Positions 12,270-23,859 of a stretch of DNA of 64,000 bases are shown here, in pieces. Each line of letters opens with the position of its first letter. Position 1 is the first letter of the stretch. Made by a program: the position numbers and the translations under genes. Below the pieces are notes generated by a model that was given only the letters and a program-made list of their open reading frames with translations, made no database searches and was not told the origin of the DNA. The stretch is from Toxotes chatareus (taxonomy: Eukaryota; Chordata; Actinopteri; Toxotidae). The stretch is taken from the NCBI GenBank assembly GCA_016801885.1, contig CM028884.1, positions 5,104,501 to 5,168,500 on the forward strand, written 5' to 3'.

Positions 12270-12730
12270 GTGTTAATGCGACATGTTGAGATCAATATTG
12301 TTCGTCCAGCTCTCAGACGGACAGCGAGTGAGAATATTTTGATGCGACTCAGAGCAAACGTTTCTATACCTAAAACAGATAAACGCACATGAATAATTCA
12401 TATTAAGGGCTGTGCAGGTTACATCACAGCCACTGTCAATGATAATCAGATGACGCTGATAAGATAATTTGTATGGTTCCCACAACACAAGGGCAAAGAG
12501 GATAATCATACTTTTAGATGAGCTGGAACAATACGTAATATAATAAGCATGATGTGAAAACCCTTCAATACAGTGCTGCTCTTTCCCTGGCATCAAGACA
12601 TCTAGGATGGATAAGATAATTATCAGACTGCTTTGGCGTGTTCTACATTAGCTGTGCAGAGTGATTATAGGAACCAATTGAATTAGGAGGCTGATTTCTG
12701 AACCACTATCACAGAGCGATGGTAATAAGA
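12270..12730. promoter_or_regulatory. candidate enhancer with clustered GATA and palindromic homeodomain sites
   Basis: GATAA-type words occur at 12441, 12458, 12463, 12501, 12610 and 12615, with TTATC at 12620. The palindrome GATAATTATC (12615-12624) joins two GATA sites over a TAATT core, and ATGAATAATTCAT (12389-12401) is a second perfect palindrome around one central A. The block is non-repetitive and unlike the A/T-run sequence around it. GATA-factor or homeodomain binding is inferred from consensus only. The minus-strand frame across it has no domain. Confidence 0.38.
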
Positions 12731-13234
12731 AATGCAGAGTTTGGATGATGGAAGCGAGTTATGAGGGGATTAAAGTAGGACACCACAGGACAAAATCTGA
12801 CTTAGAAATACCCATCGCTGTGATGAATTTGAGGAGACATCTGGCATGTAGATTGGCCATCAAACCAATTTATCATATCTGTTTTTGGATTTGTCTGAGA
12901 AGAGGAGGCACGTCGAAAGTCGGAGTAATGGAACAAGACTACTCACTTGTGTTTTTCACTCTTATTTTTCATTTTTGTGACAACTTGCTGACGAGTGTGA
13001 GGTTACAACACAAGTTTCCAGTTCTCAGACAAAGGTTCTGCCATTCAGTGACAAATATCAGAATGAAAAACAGCTCTAAGAGAAGAATGTCAAAATGCAG
13101 CACCACAATTTGTGTTTCAAACAAGACGCAAAGCAAGATGTTTTGCTTCCCAGACACTTCTTCATACTTTTGTCAGCAGCCTGCTTGGAAGTCTGCTCCT
13201 AACTGAATTCTAAGGTGGCCCTGAGAGCTCAACG
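12731..13234. other. non-coding stretch with an unsupported 153-codon frame
   Basis: The plus frame 12745-13206 is one of the longest in the window. It is Cys/Lys/Ser-rich, has no domain, a competing minus-strand frame and no splice context. I treat it as chance. Confidence 0.55.
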
Positions 13235-13859
13235 CACAGTGTGGCTAAAGAAAGCACATGCAAATAGACAAAACACACCAATTAAGAAAACAACTTCAGT
13301 CATCTGACAACACATTTGCAATATAACACACTGCAAATAAAGACAATGCAACCAAATACAGGAACGCTGCACGGTGCACAAAGAAAAGAAAAATTAAACA
13401 AAAAAACAGAACGTTTGCAGGAGTCACAAAACACTGATGAGCTACAAGGTTGTGGCTCCTGGAGTTACTTTCTCTGTGACTTCGTGTGATACAGGTTATG
13501 TTAGCCTGTCCACTGTGTACTCTTAGTTTTGTGCAGCAACACCTTAGTTATGTAACCAGACAATCTGATGAGGTTTTTTTTCAGACTGAAAATAAGCTCA
13601 CTATCCAGCACAGTGCATTTCTGTATGTCAGTGTGTTCTCTGTGTTTCAGTGTGTTGTCTGTATTTGCAGCACATTTCAAAATGCTGCCTTCATGTTCTC
13701 AGTTTGTGAATGTGTCTCTCATTTTTTCCATATTTTAATTATCTGCCGCCCCCCGCCAAAAACAAATGCTGCACGTGTGTGTCACATAGTTGAAGGAGTT
13801 TTCTTCATCTGCTTGTGTTTTGTCTATTTGCATGTGTTGCCTTAAGCTGCCGCATACTG
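13235..13859. mobile_element. non-autonomous hAT-like inverted-repeat element (MITE)
   Basis: The two ends are reverse complements of each other. A perfect 23-bp inverted match lies at 13255-13277 and 13814-13836, and weaker matching continues inward for about 40 bases and outward to CAGT at both ends (CAGTGTGGCT at 13237; the right end reads CAGTATGCGG on the minus strand). Similar flanks AGCTCAACG (13226-13234) and AGCTCACG (13860-13867) could be an eroded 8-bp target duplication, as for hAT transposons. The interior repeats GCAAATACAGA-type words. It encodes no transposase; the 119-codon frame at 13486-13845 is incidental. A shorter relative lies at 35697-36015. Confidence 0.7.
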
Positions 13860-15589
13860 AGCTCACGGGGCTACCGTAGAATCCAGGTAAATTGGGGTCA
13901 AATCATACCTGATGCTACGCACTGAAACAATTAGGCTAAAAATCTCTGAACGTACAGCTCAAAAAATAAGCATGTCTGCAGAGTAATAATGATCAAAGGG
14001 GACGTGACTTGATTCAAGGACAGAATCTCTTTGGTCTATTTGTTTGCCTCCGTTGCTGCTCCTGCCAGTAATCTCTGGAGAGCGGCTGTGTTTTTTGGAT
14101 TGATGTGGACCGTGTAGGGAGCCTGGAGAGCGCTGCAGGCAAGTGTCACTTCCCATTGGATGTTCCTGGTAACTACTATACATGTTTCAAAACAAACTGT
14201 CACGTGCCAGGTCTGAGATGTTTTCATATCTCCGACCCCCTTTTAACTCGATGACTTTGACAAACTAAAATCAGCTTACTGCTCGCCCGGAGGACGACTG
14301 GGGAGCTTCTCAGGTTAGAAAAACAAATCTCTGAATGCAGAGTCGTAAAGTGGCCTCTAACCCTTGAGGATTACACCTTCCACCTGAATACTTAATATGC
14401 AAGTGGAGGGATGATGTGCTGGTTCTTACTGGACAATTAAGATGTTTGAAACTATACTCTAAGTGTTTTGAAGATAACACCTGCTGGTGAAAGACCTCTA
14501 ATGAGGATCCCACGCAATTATCACCTACAACGTGCCATAAATAACACCTGGTGGTTTGCATATTGCATAAACAAAAACAAACCTAACAAATAAGGAGTGA
14601 ATAAAATTGCATTAAGAATTCATAAGCTAAGAAATAATGGCACTGTACTTTTTCTACTCTGTCAGAGAGAATAAAAAGTTGTGTAGGAAAGAAGAAAAAA
14701 AGTTCCTCACACTCTTCTCTCCCACTGCAACTTCTGAGACATGTTTTCCCCCCTCCGTGTCTGTGTAATTGCACTTCACTCTCAGATGCCTCTCAACATA
14801 TTTGATACATTGACAAATTCCCCCTTTCAGTGTTCTCATCATGGCTATTCCCTGGAAATGTACAAGAAAGAGGCGGAGGCAGGAGTAGAAGACAAGCAGA
14901 AAGCGGGCCCAGATTCCCAGATGGGTTGTACCACATCGATTGGCTGGTGAAATATATCTCATATCATATAAAACCAGCTCAGGGCCATGATATCTCTTTA
15001 GGGAGAAAACTCTGAGTCTCCCAAAGGCTTCTGGAAAACAATTGACAAGATGCAGTGCTTTTGCTGCAGCTGAAAAAAGCTAAAACAATCACAGCAGACC
15101 TGCTGCATGTGTTGTGCTCATCCAGCTTTGCAACAGCACGAGGAAAGGGTAGATTTCTTTGGTTTATGGGCAATTAAGAGTAGCTTTAAACATGATTTGT
15201 TATATTTCAAGGCTCATTCACCATCAGGGGAAATCTCTCCTGACAACAAATTCCTCTGGCTCCCATATGATATACGACAACAGGCTGTGGGAACAAGACA
15301 GACAAGACTCTCTCAACAAAGTCAGTGATGTTGAGCTCGCATTATTCACATTTAGTTATTATACCGAAGTCTTTAAACAGTGGCTCAATTGTGGGTCTTT
15401 GTTTCCACAGTGTTATTTATCCAGGGGTGACAAAAGATTCCAAAAAAAAAAAAAAAAGCCTCAGTGTATCACCGGAAATGTGCTGGTTGTGAGCTTCCTT
15501 CCAGAACAACAATATTTTGTAATAAATTCACCAGTTGAACCGTATTCAGACTGTCAGCTGATGTGTGCCAGCTACAGCTGAATTCAAGC
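13860..15589. other. non-coding stretch
   Basis: No gene recognised. Short overlapping frames at 14583-15015 occur on both strands without a domain. An A16 run lies at 15442-15457. The segment 13860-14300 is moderately GC-balanced, but I see no motif cluster. Confidence 0.55.
15442..15457. repeat. poly-A run (A16)
   Basis: Sixteen A residues between GATTCC and GCCTCAG. No retroposon body is recognised upstream. Confidence 0.95.
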
Positions 15590-15840
15590 GCTGATTGATC
15601 ATCAGGATCAGAGTGTAGGATTTTGTTGTGACTGGGGTTACTCCTGTAACTTCAGGGTTATGACAGTGGTTCACCTCATACCGGGGTACATCGCCATGGT
15701 AACTTAAGCTGCACACCTAACCTGCTGTGGAGCAGGTTAACTTCAGAGAATCAGCTCAAAATCTGTAAACAGCCCAACTACTGACCAGTCAGATCACTGG
15801 AAAAATCCTACAGGATCCCAACAGGGACAAACAAGTTTTC
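15590..15840 (+). repeat. recurrent teleost interspersed repeat (MITE-like)
   Basis: The run of phrases GGGGTTACTCCTGTAAC, GGTTCACCTCATACCGGGG, CGCCATGGTAACTTAAGC and AACCTGCTGTGGAGCAGGTT matches a repeat I have seen widely in fish genomes. The last phrase (15719-15738) is a perfect 8-bp inverted repeat with loop GTGG. Boundaries are approximate, and class and family name are unknown to me. Confidence 0.5.
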
Positions 15841-16135
15841 AATACAGTGACAAATAAAAAAGAGCAGTCAGTCAAATCATTTTTCATTTGAGGCTTTCCA
15901 TGTGTCCATGTGTCCATTAAATTTTAAAAAGAGAACAAAACGAGGGAGAGTTTATCACTAAATAACCCCATAATAACTATAATAGATTCATTTTATTCTC
16001 AGAAAGTTTCTTTAATCCTGAATTAAATTCATTAGCAGGTGATCCAGGACACAGATGTTTGGATCAGTGAGTCCAGATAAACAAAACGTTATCCTGGGTA
16101 TGTTGAACGTGCTTCACAGTACAGGTCTTTAGACT
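15841..16135. other. short non-coding spacer
   Basis: AT-rich sequence between the 15.6 kb repeat and the LTR-like unit. Nothing recognised beyond a duplicated CCATGTGTCCATGTGTCC near 15899. Confidence 0.55.
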
Positions 16136-16758
16136 CTCCTTTATTCCCTGTGTACTCCTCTGTTTTTCCCTCTCTTGTGTGTTTGTCCTCAGTTTGTATT
16201 TCTCCCTGTGTGTGTGTGTGTGTGTGTGTGTCAGTCTGTCTGTGTGGACCTGGGTGCCTGGGTACCTTACACAGCTGTGTCTTACCAACTCATCAACCAG
16301 CTGCAGTATTTAAACCCTGGCTCATCCCTCCAGTCTGTGCCAGACTGTTCAGTCCACCACGCAGTAAAAACATCTAAGCCAAGCTCTCGTCTACTGTTCC
16401 TCATATTAGTTTGTGTGTCTCTGATGCTGCGTTTCCCTGTGCTCCAGATCAACTGGTCCAGTCTGCCACAGTTACCTGCCACGTCCAGCTCCGTCCTCGT
16501 TGTCTGTCTCTCGTGTGGATCTCAGTTACACTCAGTTACAAGCTCAGTCCCATTGTCTGACCTGCTTCAGCTGCCCAGAACCACCCACCTGTTCTGCACC
16601 ACCTGCTCTGCCAGCGAGTCTGCTACGCTCCTACTACAAATGGACTTTGGTGAAAACAAACTGTCTCTCTAAACTCAACAGTTTGCAATAAATCCACTTT
16701 TAAAACTGCTTTTGCCTCTGAGTCTGTGTTCTGCATCTGTGGCTCCTAAACTGCGTAA
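16136..16758 (+). mobile_element. second LTR-like relic (gypsy-type suspected)
   Basis: Order of features as in a teleost LTR: CT-rich U3, TATA-like TATTTAAA at 16307-16314 in a 'GCAGTATTTAAACCCTGG' context, then GTCTGTGCCAGACTGTT, a long CT-rich R region, a poly-A signal AATAAA at 16687-16692, and a terminal GCCTCTGAGTCTGTG / TGCATCTGTGGCTCC segment typical of the R-U5 end. The 5' end is not defined and no internal retroelement sequence adjoins. The 165-codon frame across it (16175-16672) has no retroviral domain and reflects the CT-rich repeat. Confidence 0.5.
16207..16230. repeat. (TG)12 microsatellite
   Basis: Twelve uninterrupted TG units, inside the LTR-like unit. Confidence 0.97.
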
Positions 16759-17735
16759 ACAGAAGAACTGATTTAGTTGCTTTAATAGATTGCAACCAAG
16801 TGAATACACCCCCCCTCACCCCTCCATCTCATATAGAAGCATATAGAAGAAACCCGGAAGATTCAGGTAACAACAGCCTCAACAATAAGTATCTGGACAT
16901 CATTATATTATTTATGTTGTGTAATACTTAGTAGTAGTTGGTATATACATTCATAAAACTGTAGCCTGTTTAATGTCAAATAAGAACTTTTTTTAAATTT
17001 TCATTACAGCGCTGAAAAATACAAAGTATGTACTGAGAGTTAAAGTTAATAATTTCCTAAAAAAAAAGACGCTAAAAATGTCAAAAATAAGATGGTAAAG
17101 CACGCAGCTTTGTGTGGTATAGAAGCAAATACAACAGGATCTATCATACAGTATCAGGCATTACGATAGTGCATTAACAATACTGAGATACACGTGCTAG
17201 CATTTTGTTAAATTAGTGTATAAGCACAATAACCTCTTTCATCATACTTTCATATATTCACATATTCAGTTCAAGTACAGTACAACGCCTACCATAATGC
17301 TTGTTATTTTTCTTACTGCTAAATCTCTCTTTCATTTTAGAATATAAGGGACTGGATATTCAAGTGTGTTTCCACAGGTTCTCTGGTTTAGAGATTTATT
17401 TTCAAAGGTTTGTAATGTCTCAGGATGCAAAGTCTTGAGACTGTCTTTGAGCCCATATAGTCCATATTAGGTGCTAGCCCAGTGACATTAATGCCATCAG
17501 TATTCATGGGACAAGCACTCCGGTCTTAGCTATCAGGAAAATTTGCTGAGATACAAGAAACTCTCAAGAGCCATTAAAGCATGACATTCTCCAAAGAGTC
17601 GATATGTGACACATTGATAAATGATCAAATTATCCCACTTCATCCGCACAGGACTGTTGTCATAGTTAACCATCAAAAATCAAAACATATCTCTTTCATT
17701 CTGCTAGCTGTCTATAGCATCAAAGTCAAAGGGAT
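16759..17735. other. non-coding stretch, nothing recognised
   Basis: AT-rich with short T/A runs near 16989 and 17061 and no supported open frame. The last 150 bases (17570-17700) carry isolated ATTAAAG and GATAAATGATCAAATT words. Confidence 0.55.
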
Positions 17736-17960
17736 ATTGTAATTGGATGCTGATGTAGGCCAATATTAATCATCATTTTATTGTCAGGCTCAGCAGTGAA
17801 CTGGGCAGAGCCTCCCTGTTTGGTCCAAGATGGAGTATGCAGAGGAGAAAAGACCAATTTCCTGCTCGTGAATGGAAAGTTCTCTAAAGCAGTTTGGAGT
17901 GATTTGTCATCAATCACGGCACATTCCTCCTGAGCTGGGAATTGGGGGGCAAAAAAATGA
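17736..17960. promoter_or_regulatory. candidate enhancer with PBX-HOX-like composite site
   Basis: TAATTGG at 17740-17746, ATTAATCAT near 17765, and on the minus strand TGATTGATGACA (17916-17905). The last combines a labial-type PBX-HOX octamer TGATTGAT with an overlapping TGACA half-site of the MEIS/PREP class. The block is non-repetitive. Binding and enhancer activity are inferred from consensus alone. Confidence 0.33.
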
Positions 17961-18173
17961 GAGACGAGATGGAGAGACAGAGAGTGAGTGAGAGAAAGGG
18001 TTGGACCACTCTATTACCTGAGCGCACTTCACTGTGAATAATGATGTATGACATAAAAGCACTCAAGAGTTTCTTTAAAATGTTGCCAGCATGGATCTAC
18101 AGCTTCAGTCATGGGAGAACACACATTCAACATTTAGGATACCCCTGGGTAAGGAGCGGAAAGGATCGCACAA

Positions 18174-18188
18174 CAGCGCCCCCTCTGG
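18174..18188 (-). promoter_or_regulatory. CTCF-like core word, weak
   Basis: The minus strand reads CCAGAGGGGGCGCTG. The AGGGGGCGCTG half fits the CTCF core well, but the upstream CCASY part is shifted by one base, so the full motif is imperfect. The phrase GCGCCCCCT is also common in fish repeats. Weak call. Confidence 0.2.
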
Positions 18189-18503
18189 TTCATCAATAGA
18201 ACAGCAACGATTATTCACATTTTTCAAAAGATCTTCCCTTTATTATATATTAACACAATCTCAAACATCTTTTCTGTCTGACAGTGATTTGACATCGCGG
18301 TCACGTCGTCTGACTCCCTCCACATCATTTCTTTTGACTTATTTGATAATATCAAAAAATGTCAAATCTCTGATGCAATGTCAAGCAAATCTGCTCATTT
18401 GTCTATCTCTCAAAAATCTCCACAGTACAAGGTTTGACATGTTTGGCATAAATATTTTAGAAGTAAGCCCCTATGATTTCTTTTTGGTCTAAACTTCACA
18501 CTG

Positions 18504-18548
18504 TTTTTTTTTTTTTTTGGTTCATTTTTTCTTTTTTTTTTTTTTTTT
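18504..18548. repeat. poly-T tracts
   Basis: T15 (18504-18518), then GGTTCA, T6, C and T17 (18532-18548). Low-complexity DNA. Confidence 0.95.
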
Positions 18549-19379
18549 CAAACCATCCAAGGTCAATCACCGGCTTGTATCAAGGACCTTTTCTTGTGAG
18601 AATCCACTGAGACCACTGAAATAAACTGACACCCAGTGCCAGAATATTGTATTGTGGAAAAAAAAAAATCCTTTATACATGTATGTGTGTTTCAGTATGG
18701 GAAAATGGGAACTGTGACCAGCACTACATTTGTTCATTGGCGGGTCAATGTGCTTGCACTGTGCTGCGAGGCTCTCTCACACTTCTTCAGGTATGCAAAG
18801 CAACTGCATAGTAACAGCACGGTGGTTCAGCACCTGCAGGTCTTTCAATGAATAATTCAATCATACACACTGCATTTTTCTCTGTTAATATAAGAAAGAA
18901 GTTCCAACTGTACTGGTGAAATTAACTTTAATTTGGTCATTTCTTCACTGATGATATGCAAGATTCTCATTCATACATGTTGCTTTTATAAAGATAATAA
19001 ATCCATCATCTTCTGTTTTTCCACTTTTTTTCCTCTGAACTATAAAAACTCTTGAAGATTTTGACAGCAAAAAGTTGTGTACTGCTTTTTCTCTCTACCT
19101 AATGTAAAATGTCTTCTCCAGCACTTATGACAACATGTCAGATCAAACAATCACTTCAATCACACCAGTCACAACAGCCACATCACTGGAAGCTTTGGTC
19201 AGCATGGCCCCACTGCCGCAATACGAGTTTTGCACCACTGCAACTAGCGTGCATACATTAGCATTAATTACCTGAAATATACAGAGAAAAATAGCTGCCT
19301 ACTGTAATATGTTCTCTTCTAAGACTCTTGCCTTTAATGTTAAAGATTGTATTCCATAAGCTCTTCCAAAAGTGTTTCT

Positions 19380-19560
19380 ACATTAGCAGACAGTCAGCAT
19401 GGTAATGAGATTTAAATATTCACCCGCTGACCTTCTGGCGTACAGCTACGCGGGTTCGAGGGCTCCCACAATGTGCAGTCGCTCTAATTCAAGGTCTGGC
19501 AGAGAGCTTCATCACACAGCGATTATCATTTACCTCTTACATTAAAATACATTACTCATT
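19380..19560. promoter_or_regulatory. candidate conserved-type block, weak
   Basis: A non-repetitive block with GTAATGAGATTTAAAT near 19400, CpG-bearing CTACGCGGGTTCGAGGG (about 19446-19462) and GATTATCATTTACC near 19520. The GGTTCGAGGGC word looks like a tRNA B box, but no tRNA fold exists. Function is only a suggestion. Confidence 0.22.
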
Positions 19561-22500
19561 CACTGTGCAGTTGGTCAGTGTAAACTTCGACCGGTCATCT
19601 GCACTCACTGTATCACTTATACTGTATGTTCAGTGAGTGCAGGAGAGGCTGTGTATTAAAATGGGGTTGTTCAGTACAAGCAGATACAAATGGAAGTACA
19701 ATCTTCTTTTTACTTTACTGTAATAACTGATGCAATTTCAACAGTGGTCTCTGAAATGGACAGATAATCTAGTTCTAGTTCTGACTTTTACACGCCGTTT
19801 AAAACGACCTGTTGTAGTGAATCATGACCCCTGGAAGATGAAAGACGGCCAACTGTTCAAATCAAATCACTCTGACATCCATTCACAGTACAGCTAGAAT
19901 ATGCAAGTTGTGGAAATCAAGCTCAAAAGCAAAACCACTCAGCTCCTCCCACCCCTCAGTCTCCCTGCACCCGCTCCACTCGGCCTTTCACCTACATCCT
20001 GTCTCAGCTAATGAAGCTAGCCTGTGAGTCAGCCGCCGCAACGACTTCCAGCAGCTGGAAGCTGGAGGCCACAGTGCGAGAGGAGTATTAGACCAGAAGC
20101 TGACTTTGGCTTTCTCTGATTGGTTAGAAGTACAAGCCAACCTGTTGTGCCTAGTTACAGTCGCTGTTTGAAGAAGGAATTTAGTGAAGAGTCAGATCAT
20201 TAAAAAAAAAAAAAATAGTTGTGAAGTGCAGAAGAGTGTAGAGCTGCATGTCATTGGCTCTGATCAAGACTGAATGGAAGTGTGCAGTAAAACTGAATCC
20301 AGAGGTGCAGGTGATCTGCATGTGAGTTATACCTGAAACCCTAAATTACAATTAGTCACCTGTGATCTGACAGTAAACTGAGGTGAAATCATTCACATGA
20401 GACAACTGCCATAATTTTGGTAGCTTTGCTGAGCCAGAGTTGGCATGAGATGAGGTGCACTTTATTAAACCTGGAGTGAAACTGACTGGCATGAAGGACA
20501 ATGAGACCCAGAAATGGAAAGAATGCCAAATGTCTGACTTGATTGCTATTTGGGGAGATGGCACAATTCAGTCAAAACTGGAAGGCACATCCTGTACTGT
20601 AACCAAAATATGCTGGAAACACAAGTAGATGTGTCAGCTTTTGTTATTGTTGCTCGGCACATGCTTGTCTTCCGAATATTGCTGTCAGTTCGGATTAATA
20701 TTGCGTATGGGCTACATCCAAGCTTACACATATGAGCAGCAATTAAGAGCTATGCATTGTGGGAATGCAGAGTGAATGTGGCTTTTGAGAACAGCAGGAA
20801 TGCATTTCTCCACAAGCCCTCCGGGCCTCATTCTCCTTCAACCACATTTGCCTTTTCTTAGTTGAGCAATATATTTTTTATGTTAACTTCACTAAAGTAA
20901 ACTCAAGTTAATGGAGCAGATGTAATATTAACTCATAGGTTCAGGGCCACAGCAAATCTCACTAATTTGGTTTTATTCTGAACCATAAGTGCTGAATATA
21001 AAATACAACACTGGCACCTTGATGAGGTGAATATTTGATTTAAAAAAAAAAAAAAGTGTTTAAAAAAACAATAATATATTAAACATTAATTTAATCATAT
21101 GCTCAATGCGATGATAAAAAACAACAATTTGGCATACTCCAATTCTAAATATTGTAAAAGGCACAGTGAGTTTTTCATCACCAGTGGGATCCACAGATTT
21201 GGCACCGGAGGCTGAGGTGAGACAAAAGAGAGAATGAATTGCTTTGACTACAACTCAGATGAATTACTCTGCTTCAGGACCATGATTTGGGGAATTTCAG
21301 CTGTTTGAATGCTGACTTTCAATCTGACTTTGAACACTGTGAAAAGTAAAAAAAATAAATCAATAAAAATATATATTTTTTACCTAATCTTTTTCCTGAA
21401 TCTTCTTCATAAGAGGTATACCTTTTTATTTAAAAAATAATATAACTTGAAGCTGAAAAATATGACCCCACTGTTTTCAGTCTCTTATATATCTTTACCA
21501 TTAAGCTCTTTTAAATCTGCAAAACGTTAAATATATTTTCTTAAATCTGCTTTGACTACTGCGAAACAGCATTTAGAAAGTGAAATATTTATCATTTCAC
21601 TCTCCAGTTAAAAAGATATACAAGGAAATGTATGCCTTGTTTAAAATGTTCACTCCGTTATTCTGTAGTTACCCTTCAAAGTAAGAATGCTGTCACGTGT
21701 AATGACAGAGATGAAACTAACAGTATTTAATTAGTCATAAAAATCATGCAATCAGAGCGTGTGTGGATTGGAAAACAACAGTGGCCACAAAAGCATGATT
21801 GAATTGTGCAACTTTAAGCAGCTTTAATTATGTAACAAGCCAAAGCAACCTGATATATCTGAAATAAAATAAGTAAATATATTGGATTGACTTGTGAAAA
21901 CAGTGCTTGATCTAAATACTGCGTTTCTAACTGAACAGAAGAGATCTAAGCAGATTTTACGGAAGCAAATCATCGCTGCTCTGGTTCACAGCAGCAGAAC
22001 ATTGTTATAAGTAGCTGCTCCCCTAATAGATGGTATCAGTTTTCATCGTTTGTGTTAGCTTTTTAAATAAGTCTCAGTGCATCTTATAATCACAGTGTCT
22101 CAAGCATAAAGCCGTTTAAAAATTCAAATGAAGTTCACTGTGGAGTCACTGTTTGAAATGCATTATGTTTTTTATGCATATTTTGACCTGTTTTTATTCA
22201 AATGTTGGAAAAAGCTGAGCAATATAGCAGTTTAAGAGTGATTACAACAGATTAACTTTATGTAAAAGAAAAGCCAGCATGAAAGAGAACAAGGTTGACC
22301 GTGTTTTGCCCTCTATCCCCCCCCCCAAGTTCAGCTGAAACCACCTTTTTTTTCTTTTTTAATTGTCTGTGCACAGTGTAATAGTTTTAGCTCCCAAAAG
22401 GAAAGGAAACAACTTTTTCTTCAGGCAAAGGAAAATGAGCCTTTTCCCATAATTCTGTATTAGAAGATAACTGATCAGATATTTATTTGTGGATAACTGA

Positions 22501-23855
22501 ACACCAGCAATGGAATATAAATAAAATTAGGGAAACATTATTCTCCACATAAACTAACAATTGTTTATGCACAGTGGATAATCACCATGTAACTATGGAA
22601 GTCTATGTGGAAACATGTAAGTTTATCCAGCAGCAAACTCCAGAAACATGAATTCAAACTCAAGAATGACCGAGCTCTGCCCTTGACAGCAGATATGGAG
22701 GGCTGTATTTCCATGCATTTAGCTTCTGCAGGGGAACAAGAACATCAGTATCCTCTTGAGAAAAGCGGATCCCAACTCTCCTCACCACCACCAAAAACAG
22801 TGCACAGAGAGGACCCAGCTTCAGCTTCCTAAAATACTGATTTAACTGACCACAATTACCCTGGATCATCCACTAATAATACATTACTCACATCTGTGCT
22901 CAAGTGTATCCTACAGTATGCATCTGGCCTCGAACATACTGGATGCAGTCACCACATTTTACACAGCTGAGTGCTCACTGTACCATGCACCGCTGATTAA
23001 GAGTAATTTACCTAACATGCATTGGGTCATCTTATCTTCAACCCCTGTATCAGCAACAGGATTCAGCTCAGTCTACAGCTTGTGCTCAGTGTTGCACAGT
23101 AACTGAGTTCTGAATGATAAATCCTCCCAGAGTCATGGTTACCAGTGCCTCACTTTTTATTGCCCTGACCAGTATTGTTTCTGATCGCCACAAGGAAAGA
23201 GAGTCCTTGCTCTGAACCAATCCTCTCAGGCAGAACTTCCTCCTAACTGTTTACTCCCCCATCACTCAAGCCCTTTTGGTCATACAGTAGACGGCTATGT
23301 TAGGGTGAGTGGGATGGCTGCAGTAAGGGTCTGCCAATCAAAGTGAAGGGGGAAGGATTTTTACATGAGCCTGAGAGGAAGTGCTCCCTGAGGACTGAGG
23401 GCTAAACAGCAGTGCCCGTAGCTGTGGAGTGTTGAGACTTACCCTGTGCTGCTCAGAGTCAAGAATCTGACGTCTGGACTTCATGATCATATGACTCATG
23501 CAAAAAGAATTTAAAAAAAAACTACATAACTGTACCTAATCTGGTGTCAATCAGTGTTGCGTGGTGTACTTGTGAAGAAATGTTCAAAAGCTCATTTTTT
23601 ATGATCTATCAAAGAATACTGAAACTCTTGGTGCTCTCAAGCCAGTGCTATGGTTGTTCTGGACTTTGTCATCAGTTAGTGATGCCAGATATTAAATGCA
23701 TGAACATTAAAATAAATAAAATCCTACATTTTCCTGCTTACTTATAATCTCTTAACTTCAGCTTTATTTTATAAATTGTCATGTTTTCACTGCACAGTGC
23801 CACTTGAATGTACCCCAGAATACCATAGATCCTTTGTCATGGGAGCCAGGAACTG
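19561..23855. other. long non-coding stretch, AT-rich
   Basis: No gene or repeat family recognised. Items seen: a GC-richer patch at 19950-20110 with a palindrome at 20045-20061, A-runs near 20203 and 21042, AT-rich low-complexity DNA at 21340-21540, C-run near 22319, and isolated homeodomain-type words. All open frames are under 80 codons. Confidence 0.55.
20045..20061. other. perfect palindrome CTTCCAGCAGCTGGAAG
   Basis: Arms of 8 bases around one central A, containing an E-box CAGCTG. It lies in a GC-rich patch with several CpGs (AGCCGCCGCAACG near 20030). It may bind a bHLH dimer, or it may be chance. Confidence 0.6.
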
Positions 23856-23859
23856 TGCC

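Larger units (their letters stand above)
17961..19379. other. non-coding stretch with T-runs
   Basis: No gene. Long T-runs at 18504-18518 and 18532-18548. The 133-codon frame at 18091-18492 ends at the T-run and has no domain. A CTCF-like core lies at 18174-18188. Confidence 0.55.

Noticed and set aside
12745..13206. 153-codon open frame
   Set aside because: No domain, competing minus frame, no splice or promoter context. The length is near what chance gives in 64 kb on six frames.
15159..15581. 140-codon open frame
   Set aside because: Runs through an A16 tract (poly-lysine), so not a credible protein.
16175..16672. Longest open frame, 165 codons
   Set aside because: Lies in a CT-rich LTR-like repeat that includes a (TG)12. 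No domain, and the composition follows the repeat.
18091..18492. 133-codon open frame
   Set aside because: Ends at a T-run, composition typical of AT-rich non-coding DNA, no domain.
19451..19467. tRNA B-box-like GGGTTCGAGGGCTCCC
   Set aside because: No A box at the right distance and no cloverleaf fold.
21903..21915. GTGCTTGATCTAA, 13 bases shared with miR-218
   Set aside because: The rest of the mature sequence differs and no matching star arm lies within 100 bases.
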